This document shows positions 35,935 through 46,312 of a stretch of DNA of 64,000 nt, piece after piece; within the stretch, counting starts at the first letter, position 1, and every line of letters begins with the position of its first letter. The notes beneath the pieces are model-generated. The model was not told where the DNA came from and did not search any database. It saw only the letters and a list, made by a program, of their open reading frames with translations. The translations under genes were made by a program, and so were the position numbers. Origin of the DNA: Lathyrus oleraceus (lineage: Eukaryota > Streptophyta > Magnoliopsida > Fabales > Fabaceae); the NCBI RefSeq assembly GCF_024323335.1, contig NC_066583.1, forward strand, positions 414,172,031 through 414,236,030. The letters are read 5' to 3'.

Positions 35935-36132
35935 AAAAGAAAAGAACAACTCGCTAAGTTGAAAACCTGAAAGGGCGACTTAGGCAAAAATGAGCGTCTC
36001 GGTGGATTTAAAAACTGAAAGGGTAATCCAGGAAAATGTTAGAGACATAAAACAGAAAAATATATCCTGGTAGATTGAGTACTCCACCTTAGGGCAATTG
36101 ATTCTTGTAGTGGCTATATATAAAATATAGTC
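35935..36132 (+). other. Start of the 3' UTR of C and break point
   Basis: It is similar to 49767-49930 of D (AAGGGCG...TTAGGC, GAGCGTCTCGG, CTCCACCTTAGGGC) until about 36103. The next 30 bp (including TATATATAAAATATAG) match neither D nor a known end, so the junction with the Athila-like segment lies within 36103-36133. Confidence 0.6.
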
Positions 36133-36860
36133 TGTCGGGTACTTGACTACAAGTGCACAGTCTAGTCGCTTTAGTTTTAAAAGATATTGATCCCACAGGG
36201 ACCTATGGTCAAACTAGTGTTACTAACGTCACTATGTTTAGCTAAGGGAATTGATTAGTAGAAGTTTGGGGGTAATATAGTAAATCTAAGGGGAATTTAT
36301 GGTTTTAAGAAAGAATTAATGGAAGGAATCAGTATGCAGCGCATTAATTTTCAGGGATTCAATAAGTCACCGGTGAAAAGTTTAAATGCCAAATATCTAT
36401 CAGTAGAAAATGTTTATTTAAAAGACTTTATCTCACACTCTCGTGGTTGTTGATTCGGCCTATAACTTTAAGTCAGAATGTACGCTCTCGCTGTCCCATT
36501 TGAAGTCAAAATTACCTTTTGAAAATAAATAAGTTCTAATTGCTTTTAAAGTCCTAACTCCCTCAGGCATTCATGATCAACATACCTTGTGGCTTGAACG
36601 GAGTGTTGGTAGAACTTGACGTAGTTGCTTCTTTGGTGTTCGCCGGCTTCTCCATTTCGAAATATGACGGTTGATAGGTCGGGAGTAGCTCTTTCTTGAC
36701 GGGCCATTGATGAGTTATATGAAACTTTTGGTAGTGGTGGGTGAGATGGAGTGTTTGTGAGTTACACGCTTGAAGGAAATGTAAAGAATTTAATAGATGA
36801 AGAACAGAATGGAAATGAGAGTGATAATAGGTGAGGAAGAAGAGAGAAAGCGCGCCTGCA

Positions 36861-36867
36861 TTTATAC
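36861..36867 (-). promoter_or_regulatory. TATA box of the Athila-like LTR
   Basis: The minus strand reads GTATAAATGC, about 20 bp downstream of the nearest TGACG palindrome. Confidence 0.5.
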
Positions 36868-36885
36868 GCGAGTTCTCTGGAATTC

Positions 36886-37058
36886 GTGACGGTCGTCACA
36901 GGGGTGTGACGGTCGTCAAGCGCAACGGGTGCATAACGGTCGTCTGCAACGGTCAGATGCTCGTAACGGTCATTTTCATGTTGTGTGACGATCGTGGTAG
37001 ATCTGTGACGGTCGTCACGTCTGTGAGACGGACGTCACCCTATAGTGACGGTCGTCAC
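36886..37058. repeat. Array of GTGACGGTCGTCAC palindromes
   Basis: Complete or near copies are at 36886, 36906, 37005 and 37045. Variants lie near 36933, 36950, 36966, 36984 and 37025. Each is two TGACG cores facing each other. The array is directly upstream of the minus-strand TATA box. Confidence 0.75.
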
Positions 37059-37541
37059 ACGCTGATTTTCAATTTTCCAACACAAGTTTCAGCAGCATAT
37101 GATAACAGCAAAAATGATAACTAAGCAATTTAATTTTAACAGCATAAATGCAAAAATAGATGAATAAGCATAAATAAATAGCAATTGAATTAATAAATTG
37201 AAATTAAATGTAAAATACGAAAAAAATTGTAGTGATAACATAGCAAACAAAAGTAATAAAGCAAAAGTAATATAATAAATAAATGTGCTCCCTCCCCACA
37301 CAAAACAAAGCAGTGTCCTCATTGCTTAATGCGAGTAGGAGAAAACAGTGGTCAGTATTATTAGCCACGTTTTTGTCCCAATGTAGCAAAAACTTCGTTT
37401 AGATAATGAAACTGCTCAACGGCTATATCCGTCAGGCCTAGGATATCAAAGCGTATGAACTTTATCTCTTCTTTCACAATGGTGATGTCAGCTTGGAAAG
37501 CATTAAGACGGGTGATGCGCATGGCAAGAGACACAAGCAAT

Positions 37542-38388
37542 TGTTAACCTAGTTTGGTGCAAACTCACTTACGTCTGGGGGCTACCAAGCCAGGAAGGAA
37601 ATCCACAAAACATAATTAGTTCAAAGACTCTCAGTAAACAACTTCAAGTTACAGTCTTTTCACCTAATCTCTACCCGTGTGACTTCTACCTAAGAACTCT
37701 TAGATATGAGATCCTACTCACTCCCCCTCAATCACAGCAGTGATATAAAACAAGAATTACAATGAAAAGAAGACACTCTTCAAAGACACATACTTGATCT
37801 TGCTTAAAAGCTTCAATCAAGTAAACACACACTCATGCTTCAAAGCTTAGAGTGGACAAATTACAACTCAAAAATGAGTCCAATTCAATCATCTATGGAT
37901 GAATGAATGGCTTACAATACCCACGACCACACAAGACTCAAACCCTTATTCTCTCTCAATATTTCGTTCGTTATTTCTTGTGTGTAAAACCAGGTTTTCC
38001 ATGTCCTTTATATAGAAGTATTTGGATGGCCTTGGACATCATAAAACCCTAAAACTATTTTCCATTCATATCTTCTCATGACAGCTGATTATATCTCGTT
38101 GGAAAATAAGTCAATCTGGTTGTAATTACTGATTGAGGGCGCGTTCAATCATTACATCAATCACACATAGATTAGCATAAAAAATGCAATCACATAATAT
38201 ATAACATTCAAACTGAATGTTCTGTATACAGATGTCATGACACCGGGTCTGACATCTCGGTAAAATCTTGCATATTCACATTTTAAACACCCTGCAGGTA
38301 CATGTTATCTTATGTCAAGACAACCGTTGTGACAACTTGTGAACACTCTAGGTTTTACCAAAATTGCTGCCAACACATAGAACCAACA
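37542..38388 (-). repeat. 3' LTR of the copia element, about 847 bp
   Basis: In element sense it starts TGTTGG just after the purine tract AAAGAGGGAG and ends GGTTAACA. A TATA box (CTATATAAAG) is at 38006-38015. The second LTR is absent, so the start is inferred from the PPT and from TGTT/AACA symmetry. Confidence 0.7.
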
Positions 38389-38400
38389 AACTCCCTCTTT
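38389..38400 (-). other. Polypurine tract of the copia element
   Basis: In element sense AAAGAGGGAGTT precedes the LTR TGTTGG. This is like the AGGGGGAG tract of Sireviruses. Confidence 0.6.
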
Positions 38401-38991
38401 GGAAATTTTTGGCTAAAACATACATCAGAACATTTGTTCACAAGAAAAACCACATCAGCAGTTTAGCAGCAGAAGTAATAAAGCACACATTTACTAGCAA
38501 CTAGTAAACACATATTAAGCAGACAAGTGCTTCTTCTCCCCCTTAGTCTCTTCAACACAGACATCTCCTTCAACAACACCTGTAACCTACATCACCCCAT
38601 CTGACATCACCTTCAACATCACCTGTACTACACACAACATCCTTTTCAACATCATCTGTGATCTGTTTATAGTATAGCGAATTTTAGCTACAACTCCTTT
38701 AGCTACTTCTCCTCCTTTTTAGCCAAAAGAGACCAAAGAGACCAATGAGACAAAATAAATGTCTATTAGTCAAACAGAATGTCACATAGAATGTCATAAC
38801 ATATTGGTAGTTGTTACAGAACCACAAACAAACACAGCTATATAAGATGAGATAAAATCCAGAGACATAAAAAAGAACCCAAAAATTACATCAAGGCATC
38901 AAAACAAGACTGCAAAAAAAAAACACCATCAGAACATCCAGACCATCCAGAACAGCACATCATCAAAACCGAAGGGAACAATCTTCAACAC
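38401..38991. other. 3' UTR of the copia element
   Basis: There are about 590 bp without a supported gene between the env-like ORF and the PPT. In plus reading it is A/C-rich. Nothing else is recognised. Confidence 0.6.
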
Positions 38992-40741
38992 AACTCAGTC
39001 AGAAGAGCTAGCATCTTCATCAGCTTCAGAACCAGAACTGCCACTTGATTTATCTTGAGATTCAGACCTCTCACTAGAGCTTTGGGCTTTTGTTTCCTTG
39101 GCCTGTCCAACATTATCTCCATCACCTTGCTCTAAGCTTTCTATCATAGCCTCCAAAGCTTCTTTCCTGGCTTTAGCCACCCTTATCCTAGTCTCCAATT
39201 CCTTACAAGTCTCTTTCAGTTCAGCAATCAGACCATCTTGAGAGGCTGGCTTCTTCGCAGCAGATGTCATGACAATGTCATTGACATGACTGCCTTCAAA
39301 TGATTTGTAATTAATTGACAGGGGAGGTTTTCTTCTACTAGGAATATCACTTGTGCTCAGAATTCAAGGTTGCCGGCTTAGGATTATCCCACAAATCATT
39401 GAGGGAAAAGCTATGGGCAACTTCACTGCATTTGTAGAAGCATGTTTGACAATTTGTTCAAACATGAATCTACCATAATCAAAATTAAGCTTGGTTCCAA
39501 CAGCAAATATGAACCTTCCAAGATCATTTGAGATTGTAGAGATGTGATTGGTTGGTACCCAGTTTGCTGACCCTATCTTGTGCAAGATAGCATATTTCAC
39601 AATTAGCTTTCCAGCAAGGAGATGCTTCTTGCTAGGCCACTCTTTGACCTGTCTAGCAGCTATTTCCCTACAGACCTCATTGTCTGTGGCCTTTAGTTCA
39701 CAAGTACCTTTTGTTCCTCTTCCTAGGAACTTATTAATCACAGTTGGAGAAAACTTAATACACTTCCCTCTAACAAACACCTTACAAAACTCTTTGCTAT
39801 TTTTATCAGCAATGTCCTCAGGGATGTTCACCACAAATTCTTTAACCAGACCATCAAAACACTGAGATAGCCCAGTAATAGTTTTCATTAATCCATCAGA
39901 TTTAATCAAGTCCATGACCTCTTTAACCTCCACAACATCCATTCCCAGTTCTCTTTCCACATCCACTCTCCTTTGGATTACAAACTTCAATTTTGCTGCT
40001 CCATCTTCAAGATGGAAGGAAATATTATCCAAGTGTACAAAAGCAACTTTAGCAGGGGATTTTCTAACAGTTGACCTTTTGACAGGAGAGATGTCAGTGA
40101 CATCATGTTCAACATCTTCATCTGAATCAGAACATTCTCTTACTTTTCTCTTCTTCACATCCACTTTACTCCAAGACTTTGAGGGTCTTACAGCAGTAGC
40201 CTTCTTAGCAGTTTTGGCTGTCATCATCTCAGCCACAAACCTACTCTTTCTGGTCTTCATCCTCTTAGCAACACTTGGCTACAAGTGATAAAGCAAGCTA
40301 TCATCTTCATCATCCGAGCTCTCATCTTCCAGGTCAATCACCTTCTTAGCAGAGTCATGCTTCTTAGACTGAGAAGCATCTACAGATTTCTTACTAGGCA
40401 AGGTTTGCCCTATAGAGCACAATCCTTCAGCAGCTATATCTTTTTCAGACCTAGATGACTTATCATCTTTCTCATTGTGAGGTCCAACCTCAGGAGAGGG
40501 GTCCCTTCTCGATAGAGGAGTAGAAACTCCCTCTACAGAGTGTCCTTCATTAAGGATCCTCGTGACAAGATTTCTTGAGTATGGCCTGCAGTAGAGGATG
40601 AACCAGGAGCGTCACATGGGATGACTGACAGGGGAATCACTTCCAAAATGTCTTCATTAAGAAAGTCCATAGAGGGTTTTCTAGCTTTGTGCGCAGGTTT
40701 GGTGTTTTTGGAACCAGATGGTGAAGGATGTTGTGACATCG
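38992..40741 (-). pseudogene. Sirevirus env-like ORF (broken)
   Basis: This ORF follows RNase H. It has a basic, Ser/Lys-rich N-terminus with an acidic SDSDED stretch, then a central block (VRGKCIKFSPTVINKFLG, ASRQVKEWP-like, KLIVKYAILHKIGSANWVP, DLGRFIFAVGTKLNFDYG) that matches the family often annotated as putative plant transposon protein. A coiled-coil tail with a Ser/Glu-rich acidic end closes it. One frame is traceable with a TGA at about 39361, a TAG near 40279 and a frameshift near 40565-40600. The role of the protein is unknown; the name env-like reflects its position and does not prove an envelope function. Confidence 0.78.
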
Positions 40742-40945
40742 TATTATTCTTGTGGAAATATTTTTGTTGCCCTAGCAGAAAGGTTGATGAAGTTGAAGGA
40801 AGTTAGAAATGTTTGAGCAGAGGTTGCGTGTGAAAATGCTATTGATAGAAGTTCCAATACTAGGTGATGATTTATCATAAATGGGGCACTTTCTTTTAAG
40901 TGGGAAGACAATATTTTTATTACCTTTTCCACTCCAAATTAATTG

Positions 40946-43900
40946 CTATAAATTCTCATAGATACAAATCCCTAATTTCCCTCTTAGACATTCAAATTGA
41001 TTAGCATCCAAAGCCTTTGTAAATATATCAACTAATTGCATGTCAGTAGTAACATGCTCTAGGGCTATGATTTTCTCTTCCACTAGTTCTCTAATAAAAT
41101 GATGACGAATATCAATGTGTTTTGCCCTGCTGTGCTGAATAGGATTCTTAGAAATATTTATAGAACTCAGGTTGTCACAGTACAATATCATGACATCTTG
41201 CATGACATTATATTCAGTCAGCATTTGTTTCATCCAAACAAGTTGAGAACAACTACTTCCAGCTGCTATGTATTCAGCTTCAGCAATGGACAGAGACACA
41301 CAATTTTGTTTCTTACTAAACCATGATATTAAGTTGTTTCCCAAGAAGAAACATCCTCCTGATGTACTTTTCCTATCATCATAACTTCCATCCCAGACAG
41401 CATCACAATATCTAGTCAGCATAGATCCAGATCCATGAGTATACAACATCCCATAGTCACTGGTGCAATTGACATATTTCAATATCCTTTTCACTTGTTT
41501 TATGTGATTGACTTTTGTTTCAGCTTGATATCTAGCACAAACACCTACAGCAAAAGCAATGTCAGGTCTGCTTGCTGTGAGATATATCAGACTTCCTATC
41601 ATGCTTCTGTAGAGACTTTGATCTACACTAACACCATTTTCATATTTGGAGACTTTCAGATGTGTAGGAGCAGGTGTCCTTTTATGACTTGCATTCTCCA
41701 TGCCAAACTTCTTAACAACGTTTTTGGCATATTTGCTTTGAGATAGAAAGGTAGAATCTTCCATCTGCTTGACTTGTAGCCCAAGAAAATAGGCCAGCTC
41801 TCCAACAAGGCTCATTTCAAATTCAGACTGCATTTGTTTAACAAAATGTTCGACCATCTGATCTGACATCCCACCAAACACAATATCATTCACATATATT
41901 TGAGCCATCATAAGTTTTCCTCCTTCATTCTTAACAAATAGGGTCTTATCAATGCCTCCCTTCCTGTATCCATTGTTAATAAGAAACATTGTGAGTCTAT
42001 CATACCAAGCCCTAAGAGCTTGTTTCAACTTATACACATACTTTGGAAGAATTGGATCTGTAAATCCTTTAGGTTGTTCAACATACACTTCCTCATTTAA
42101 GTAACCATTCAAGAAGGCACTTTTTACATCCATTTGGAACAGTTTAAACCTCAGAATACATGCCACTCCAAGCAATAGTCTAATGGACTCAAGGCGAGCT
42201 ATAGGGGAAAATGTTTCATTAAAGTCAACTTCTTCAACTTGAGTGTATCCTTGTGCTACTAATCTTGCTTTATTTTTAGTAACCACCCCTTGTTCATCAG
42301 ATTTATTCTTGTAAACCCAGTTTGTTTCAATGACATTTATTCCTTCAAGTCTTGGAACCAGTTCCCATACTTCATTTCTCTTGAATTGGCCTAACTCTTC
42401 CTGCATGGCATTGATCCAGAATTCATCAGTCAAGGCTTCCTTGACATTCCTAGGCTCAATCTTGGACACAAAACAGCCATGTGAGATCACTTTCCTTGAT
42501 CTTGTTGTGACCCCTTTATTTGGGTCTCCTATAATGATATCTTTAGGATGATCCTTCTGAATTCTGATAGAGGGTCCCTTATTAATTTTTTTAGCTTTAG
42601 GTTCAACTTGAGTGAGTTCACTCTCATTACTTTTGTCTGGGAAATCAGCTGGGGGATCATTTAGGGATGTCTCAACATCGTCTATGACATCAGTCTGTTG
42701 ATCATCAACCACAACATTGATAGATTCCATTATTACTTTTGTTCTAGAATTAAAGACTCTAAATGCTCTGCTGTTTGTTGAGTAGCCCAAAAATATTCCT
42801 TCATCACTCTTGGGATTCATCTTCCTTCTTTGTTCACGATCAGTCAAGATATAACATTTACTACCAAATACATGGAAGTATTTGACTGTAGGTCTTCTCC
42901 CTTTCCAAACTTCATATAAAGTAGTAGCAGTCCCTTTCTTGACGGTTACTCTGTTGTGAACATAGCAGGTTGTGTTCATAGCTTCAACCCAGAAGTGGTA
43001 GGTTAATTTCTTAGCATGAATCATAACTCTGGCTGATTCTTGGAGAGTTCTATTTTTCCGTTCTACCACACCATTTTGCTGAGGAGTAACGGGAGATGAG
43101 AACTCATGACTAATTCCTTCTGATGCACAGAATCCAGCAAATTTGTGGTTCTCAAATTCTTTCCCATGATCACTTCTGATTCTGATAACTTGACTTTCTT
43201 TTTCTCTTTGAATTCTTAGACAAAGATCTTTGAAGACTTCAAATACATCATATTTTTCTCTTATAAAATTGACCCAGGTGTATCTGGAGAAGTCATCCAC
43301 CACTACATAAGCATACTTCTTCCCACTAAGACTTTCCACCTGCATGGGTCCCATCAAGTCCATATGGAGAAGTTCCAGCACTCTGGAAGTGGTATTATGT
43401 CTGAGCTTCTGATGTGACATCTTTGTCTGTTTTCCAATCTGACACTCCCGACAAACTCTTCCTTCATCAATCTTCAAGTTTGGAATTCCTCTGACAGCTT
43501 CAACAGATATAATCCTCTTCCTTCCTTTAAGATACAGATGGCCCAATATTTGATGCCATATCTTCACTTCTTCTTCTTTGGCTAGAGTACCCATTGATGA
43601 ATAACCAGTTTCTTGAGAACTCCACATATAACAGTTGTCCTTAGACCTAACTCCTTTCATGATCACTTCATTTTCTTTATTAGTAATCAGACATTCAATT
43701 TTTGTGAAGTTTATAGTTAGACCTTGGTCACATAGTTGACTGATGCTTATTAGGTTTGCAGTTAGTCCCTTAACAAGTAGGACATTGTCAAGGTTAGCGA
43801 CTCCAGGGTAATTTAGCTTTCCAATCCCCTTGATTTCACCCTTTTCTCCATCATCAAAGGTTACATAGCTGGTGGCACGAGGATGAAGGTTAGTTAGCAA

Positions 43901-44089
43901 GTTTTTGCTTCCAGTCATGTGTTTGGAGCACCCACTGTTAAAATACCAGTCTTCTTTGGCTGAAACTCTGAAGGAAGTGTGAGCTATCAGGTTAGTAACA
44001 CCAGTCCTAGGAACCCATTGTTTTCTATTGACAGGTATGTGATGTTTGGGTCTAGGTTGATGATGAGAAGGACTAGGATAGCCATACAA
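40946..44089 (-). CDS. Copia pol ORF, 1047 residues, open but catalytically dead
   Basis: One uninterrupted frame from MYGYPS to IYENL. Protease motif at residues 48-58, where the catalytic Asp of DSG is Asn51 (codon 43937-43939). Integrase has H180-type HH, C213/C216, and catalytic D244, D307 and E343 with 35 residues between the last two. RT is at about 575-800 with box YVND at 732-735, where the first catalytic Asp is Asn734 (codon 41888-41890). RNase H has D896, E939 and D972. The Met is not the true start: the frame continues upstream into gag through a TAG at 44162. The complete frame suggests recent origin, while both Asp-to-Asn changes abolish protease and RT. Translation as a functional polyprotein is therefore unlikely. 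Confidence 0.9.
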   Translation of the reverse strand: MYGYPSPSHHQPRPKHHIPVNRKQWVPRTGVTNLIAHTSFRVSAKEDWYFNSGCSKHMTGSKNLLTNLHPRATSYVTFDDGEKGEIKGIGKLNYPGVANLDNVLLVKGLTANLISISQLCDQGLTINFTKIECLITNKENEVIMKGVRSKDNCYMWSSQETGYSSMGTLAKEEEVKIWHQILGHLYLKGRKRIISVEAVRGIPNLKIDEGRVCRECQIGKQTKMSHQKLRHNTTSRVLELLHMDLMGPMQVESLSGKKYAYVVVDDFSRYTWVNFIREKYDVFEVFKDLCLRIQREKESQVIRIRSDHGKEFENHKFAGFCASEGISHEFSSPVTPQQNGVVERKNRTLQESARVMIHAKKLTYHFWVEAMNTTCYVHNRVTVKKGTATTLYEVWKGRRPTVKYFHVFGSKCYILTDREQRRKMNPKSDEGIFLGYSTNSRAFRVFNSRTKVIMESINVVVDDQQTDVIDDVETSLNDPPADFPDKSNESELTQVEPKAKKINKGPSIRIQKDHPKDIIIGDPNKGVTTRSRKVISHGCFVSKIEPRNVKEALTDEFWINAMQEELGQFKRNEVWELVPRLEGINVIETNWVYKNKSDEQGVVTKNKARLVAQGYTQVEEVDFNETFSPIARLESIRLLLGVACILRFKLFQMDVKSAFLNGYLNEEVYVEQPKGFTDPILPKYVYKLKQALRAWYDRLTMFLINNGYRKGGIDKTLFVKNEGGKLMMAQIYVNDIVFGGMSDQMVEHFVKQMQSEFEMSLVGELAYFLGLQVKQMEDSTFLSQSKYAKNVVKKFGMENASHKRTPAPTHLKVSKYENGVSVDQSLYRSMIGSLIYLTASRPDIAFAVGVCARYQAETKVNHIKQVKRILKYVNCTSDYGMLYTHGSGSMLTRYCDAVWDGSYDDRKSTSGGCFFLGNNLISWFSKKQNCVSLSIAEAEYIAAGSSCSQLVWMKQMLTEYNVMQDVMILYCDNLSSINISKNPIQHSRAKHIDIRHHFIRELVEEKIIALEHVTTDMQLVDIFTKALDANQFECLRGKLGICIYENL

Positions 44090-44945
44090 CTTATAGCATA
44101 ATGGTTTTATGTGGCCAAATTTTCCACAGTAATGACATCTCCATCTTTGATGTTTTCCTTTCTACTGTCTTCCCTTATGATGTTGTGACATATGATGTGA
44201 CATCTTTGGTTTGCTACCGGTGTGACTACACTCAGGTTTGGATTCATTGAACCCAAGACCAGACTTGTCTCCTGCCATTTGTCCAGTCTGGAGAATTTTG
44301 TCTAAGGTGTCAGATCCATTATTTAGCATTCTGACATACTTTGTCATCTCATCCAGTTTGGAATTCAAGAACACTGCTTTAGTATTCAACTTAGAGATGG
44401 TTTCCAAGTGTTCTGCCTTCTGATTCTCCAGTTGTGTTATCATTTTCTTCTGACTTCAACTTGTTGACACACTTCTTCACTTCTGTGACACAACTTTCTA
44501 TAGGTAGTGGCTAACTCATCAAAGGTTACTTCATCGTCAATTGAGTCTTCATCAGAACCCTATCTTCCAGTCAAGGCAGTCACAAAATTTGCAGACTCTT
44601 CTGTTTCACTTTCATCAGACCAAGTAGCAGCAAGACTCTTCTTCTGTTTCTTGAGGTAGGTCCCACATTCATCTCTAATGTGTCTATATCCATCACATTC
44701 ATGGCACTGAACTCCTTTTCCTTCTTTGGACTTTTCATCAGATCTTGTTCTTCTTCCAGCATTATTGGACCTACTGATGTCAGATGAGATGTTCTTGACA
44801 TTAGACTTAGACCTTACATCCATCTTTTTCAGAAGCTTGTTAAACTGTCTTCCCAGTAATGCTACATCGTTTGCCAGATCTTCATCAGTATCTTGACCAC
44901 TTTCTTCCTCTTTCTCTTCAGTGTTTGACCACTTCTTTTTTCAGA
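44090..44945 (-). pseudogene. Copia gag, C-terminal part only
   Basis: Two CCHC zinc knuckles are visible: CHECDGYRHIRDEC (about 44660-44703) and CHYCGKFGHIKPLC (about 44108-44150), both C-x2-C-x4-H-x4-C, with a coiled-coil-like segment between them (44443-44300). Stops at 44162 and 44560 and a frameshift near 44430 interrupt it. Upstream of 44945 the gag homology ends abruptly at element D. Confidence 0.82.
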
Positions 44946-46061
44946 AGTTGGCTATTCAAAGGATAGGTCTGGTGAATCCAGTAACTTGAAAGCCAACGGT
45001 GATGATGAGGTACTCCGATTGATCAAAAGGAGTGAATTTAATGTGGTTGAGCAGCTGCTCCAGACCCCCTCGAAGATCTCAATGTTGTCTCTGCTTTTGA
45101 ATTACAAAGCGCACAGAGAAGCACTACAGAAAGTTCTTGAACAGGCATATGTAGAGAAGGATGTTACTGTGGATCAATTTGATCACATTGTGGCTAACAT
45201 CACTTCATGTAATAATCTGAGCTTCTGTGAGGAAGAACTCCCTGAAGAGGGAAGAAATCATAATTTGGCTTTGCATATTTCAATGAACTGTAAGGAAAAT
45301 GTTTTGTCAAATGTGCTTGTTGACACCGGTTCGTCACTCAACATGCTTCCAAAGTCAACTTTTTCAAAGCTATCTTATCAAGGAGCGCCCATGAGGTATA
45401 GTGGGGTAATTGTCAAAGCCTTTGATGGCTCACGCAAAATGGTAATTGGTGAAGTGGACCTTCCAGTCAAGATAGGTCCGAGTGATTTCCATATTACTTT
45501 TCATGTAGTGGATATCCACCCAGCCTACAGTTGTTTACTGGGAAGGCCATGGATTCATGAAGCAGGAGCTGTTACTTCCACTCTGCATCAAAAGCTCAAA
45601 GTTGTCAAGAATGGAAAGCTGGTGATTGTTGGAGGGGAGAAAATGCTATTGGTTATCCATCTGTCATCTTTCTCGTATGTGGAAGTTGAGGATGAGGTTG
45701 GAACTCTGTTCCAAGCTTTATCTATTGCTGCTGAGAAGAGAATTGGGGCACCTATGTCCTCGCTAAAAGATGCTTAGAAGATTGTTGAAAAGGGTGTTGT
45801 TGATCAATGGGGGCGCATGGTAGAGGTCTTCGACAACAAAGGTAGAATTGGTTTGGGGTTCTAGAAAGGCTCATCAACTGTTAGATCAGAAGATATGCAA
45901 CTCAGCTTCCGTAGCGGAGGGTTCATTCATGGCAATGAACAACACTTAGTTGTTGTGCTAGAGGATAGTAAAGAGGAAGACTGCACCAACTTTGTAACTC
46001 ATGGAAAGACATGCAACAATTGGACTGTTGTTGATATTCCTGTCATTTTGCATCGATCTAA
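44946..46061 (+). pseudogene. Protease exon of D
   Basis: Aspartic protease with VDTGSS (DTG at 45322-45330), VKAFDGSRK, PAYSCLLGRPW and the following GAVTSTLHQKLK. The frame is open from 44986 to 45777, where TAG interrupts it, and there is another TAG near 45862 in a GF-stop context that C shares. It then continues to RSK and the TAA at 46063-46065 inside the donor. The N-terminal gag part is absent, replaced by the copia remnant. Confidence 0.85.
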
Positions 46062-46312
46062 GTAATTGCTTTTATATTTTAAAATCCTTCTCCTATGCCT
46101 AAGGGAGAAGTGAACATTGTTTGGGCATTTTAAATTGATTGTCAATAAAATTAATTCTATTCATCCACATCTTTGATATTTATTTTTATTTTTTACTTTA
46201 TTCTGAAAATGGTAATCACAAAGAAACATAAATAAACAATATAATTGTCAATCTTCATAATATTTGGTCACAAATTCACTTCTCTAAAATCAAAATATCA
46301 AATCATTATGCA
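46062..46312 (+). other. Predicted Ogre intron of D
   Basis: Donor GTAATT at 46062, acceptor ATGCAG ending at 46312, 251 bp, AT-rich. Splicing joins TCT AAG TTG GTT in frame with RT. The conserved stem-loop is at 46087-46110. Confidence 0.78.
46087..46110 (+). promoter_or_regulatory. Conserved intron stem-loop, D version
   Basis: CTTCTCC and GGAGAAG close the loop TATGCCTAAG, 25 nt after the donor. Confidence 0.55.

Larger units (their letters stand above)
20732..36103 (+). mobile_element. Ogre element C (family B), 5' LTR remnant to the integrase end, decayed
   Basis: On the plus strand: 3' part of the 5' LTR (20732-22424), leader, ORF1, gag split by a solo LTR (24845-29448), protease, intron, RT-RNase H-integrase, and a short 3' UTR that stays similar to D until about 36103. 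The left part of its 5' LTR must lie on the far side of B1, outside the window. Dozens of stops and small indels make it clearly older than A. Its 3' LTR is missing. Confidence 0.88.
36133..37541 (-). mobile_element. 3' end of an Athila-like Ty3/gypsy element (uncertain)
   Basis: In element sense a clean reading frame of about 57 codons enters from the copia insertion point at 37541 and ends with KRG and a stop near 37367. There follow GAGGACACTGCTTTG and a purine tract GTGTGGGGAGGGAGC (37271-37285), then AT-rich DNA, a TGACG palindrome array, a TATA box and a leader-like stretch ending in CCCGACA at 36133. The GAGGACA...GTGTGGGG arrangement is one I associate with Athila 3' regions. The LTR start is not defined and the other end is absent. 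Confidence 0.45.
37542..44945 (-). mobile_element. Ty1/copia Sirevirus (SIRE/Maximus-type), 5'-truncated
   Basis: In element sense: gag C-terminal part, pol (protease, integrase, RT, RNase H), an env-like ORF after RNase H, a PPT and the 3' LTR (37542-38388). An additional ORF after RNase H is the Sirevirus hallmark. The 5' LTR, PBS and N-terminal gag are missing; the sequence stops abruptly against Ogre protease at about 44945. The low-coordinate end sits in the Athila-like ORF with GCAAT (37537-37541) as possible target duplication. Confidence 0.9.

Noticed and set aside
36886..37058. CRISPR-like array
   Set aside because: The repeats are 12-14-bp palindromes with irregular spacing next to a TATA box in a plant LTR.
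36133..37285. Complete Athila 3' LTR
   Set aside because: The U3 start (TG next to the purine tract) could not be found and there is no second LTR to compare, so only an Athila-like 3' end is claimed.
37537..37541. GCAAT as a proven copia target duplication
   Set aside because: The other end of the element is lost, so it cannot be matched.
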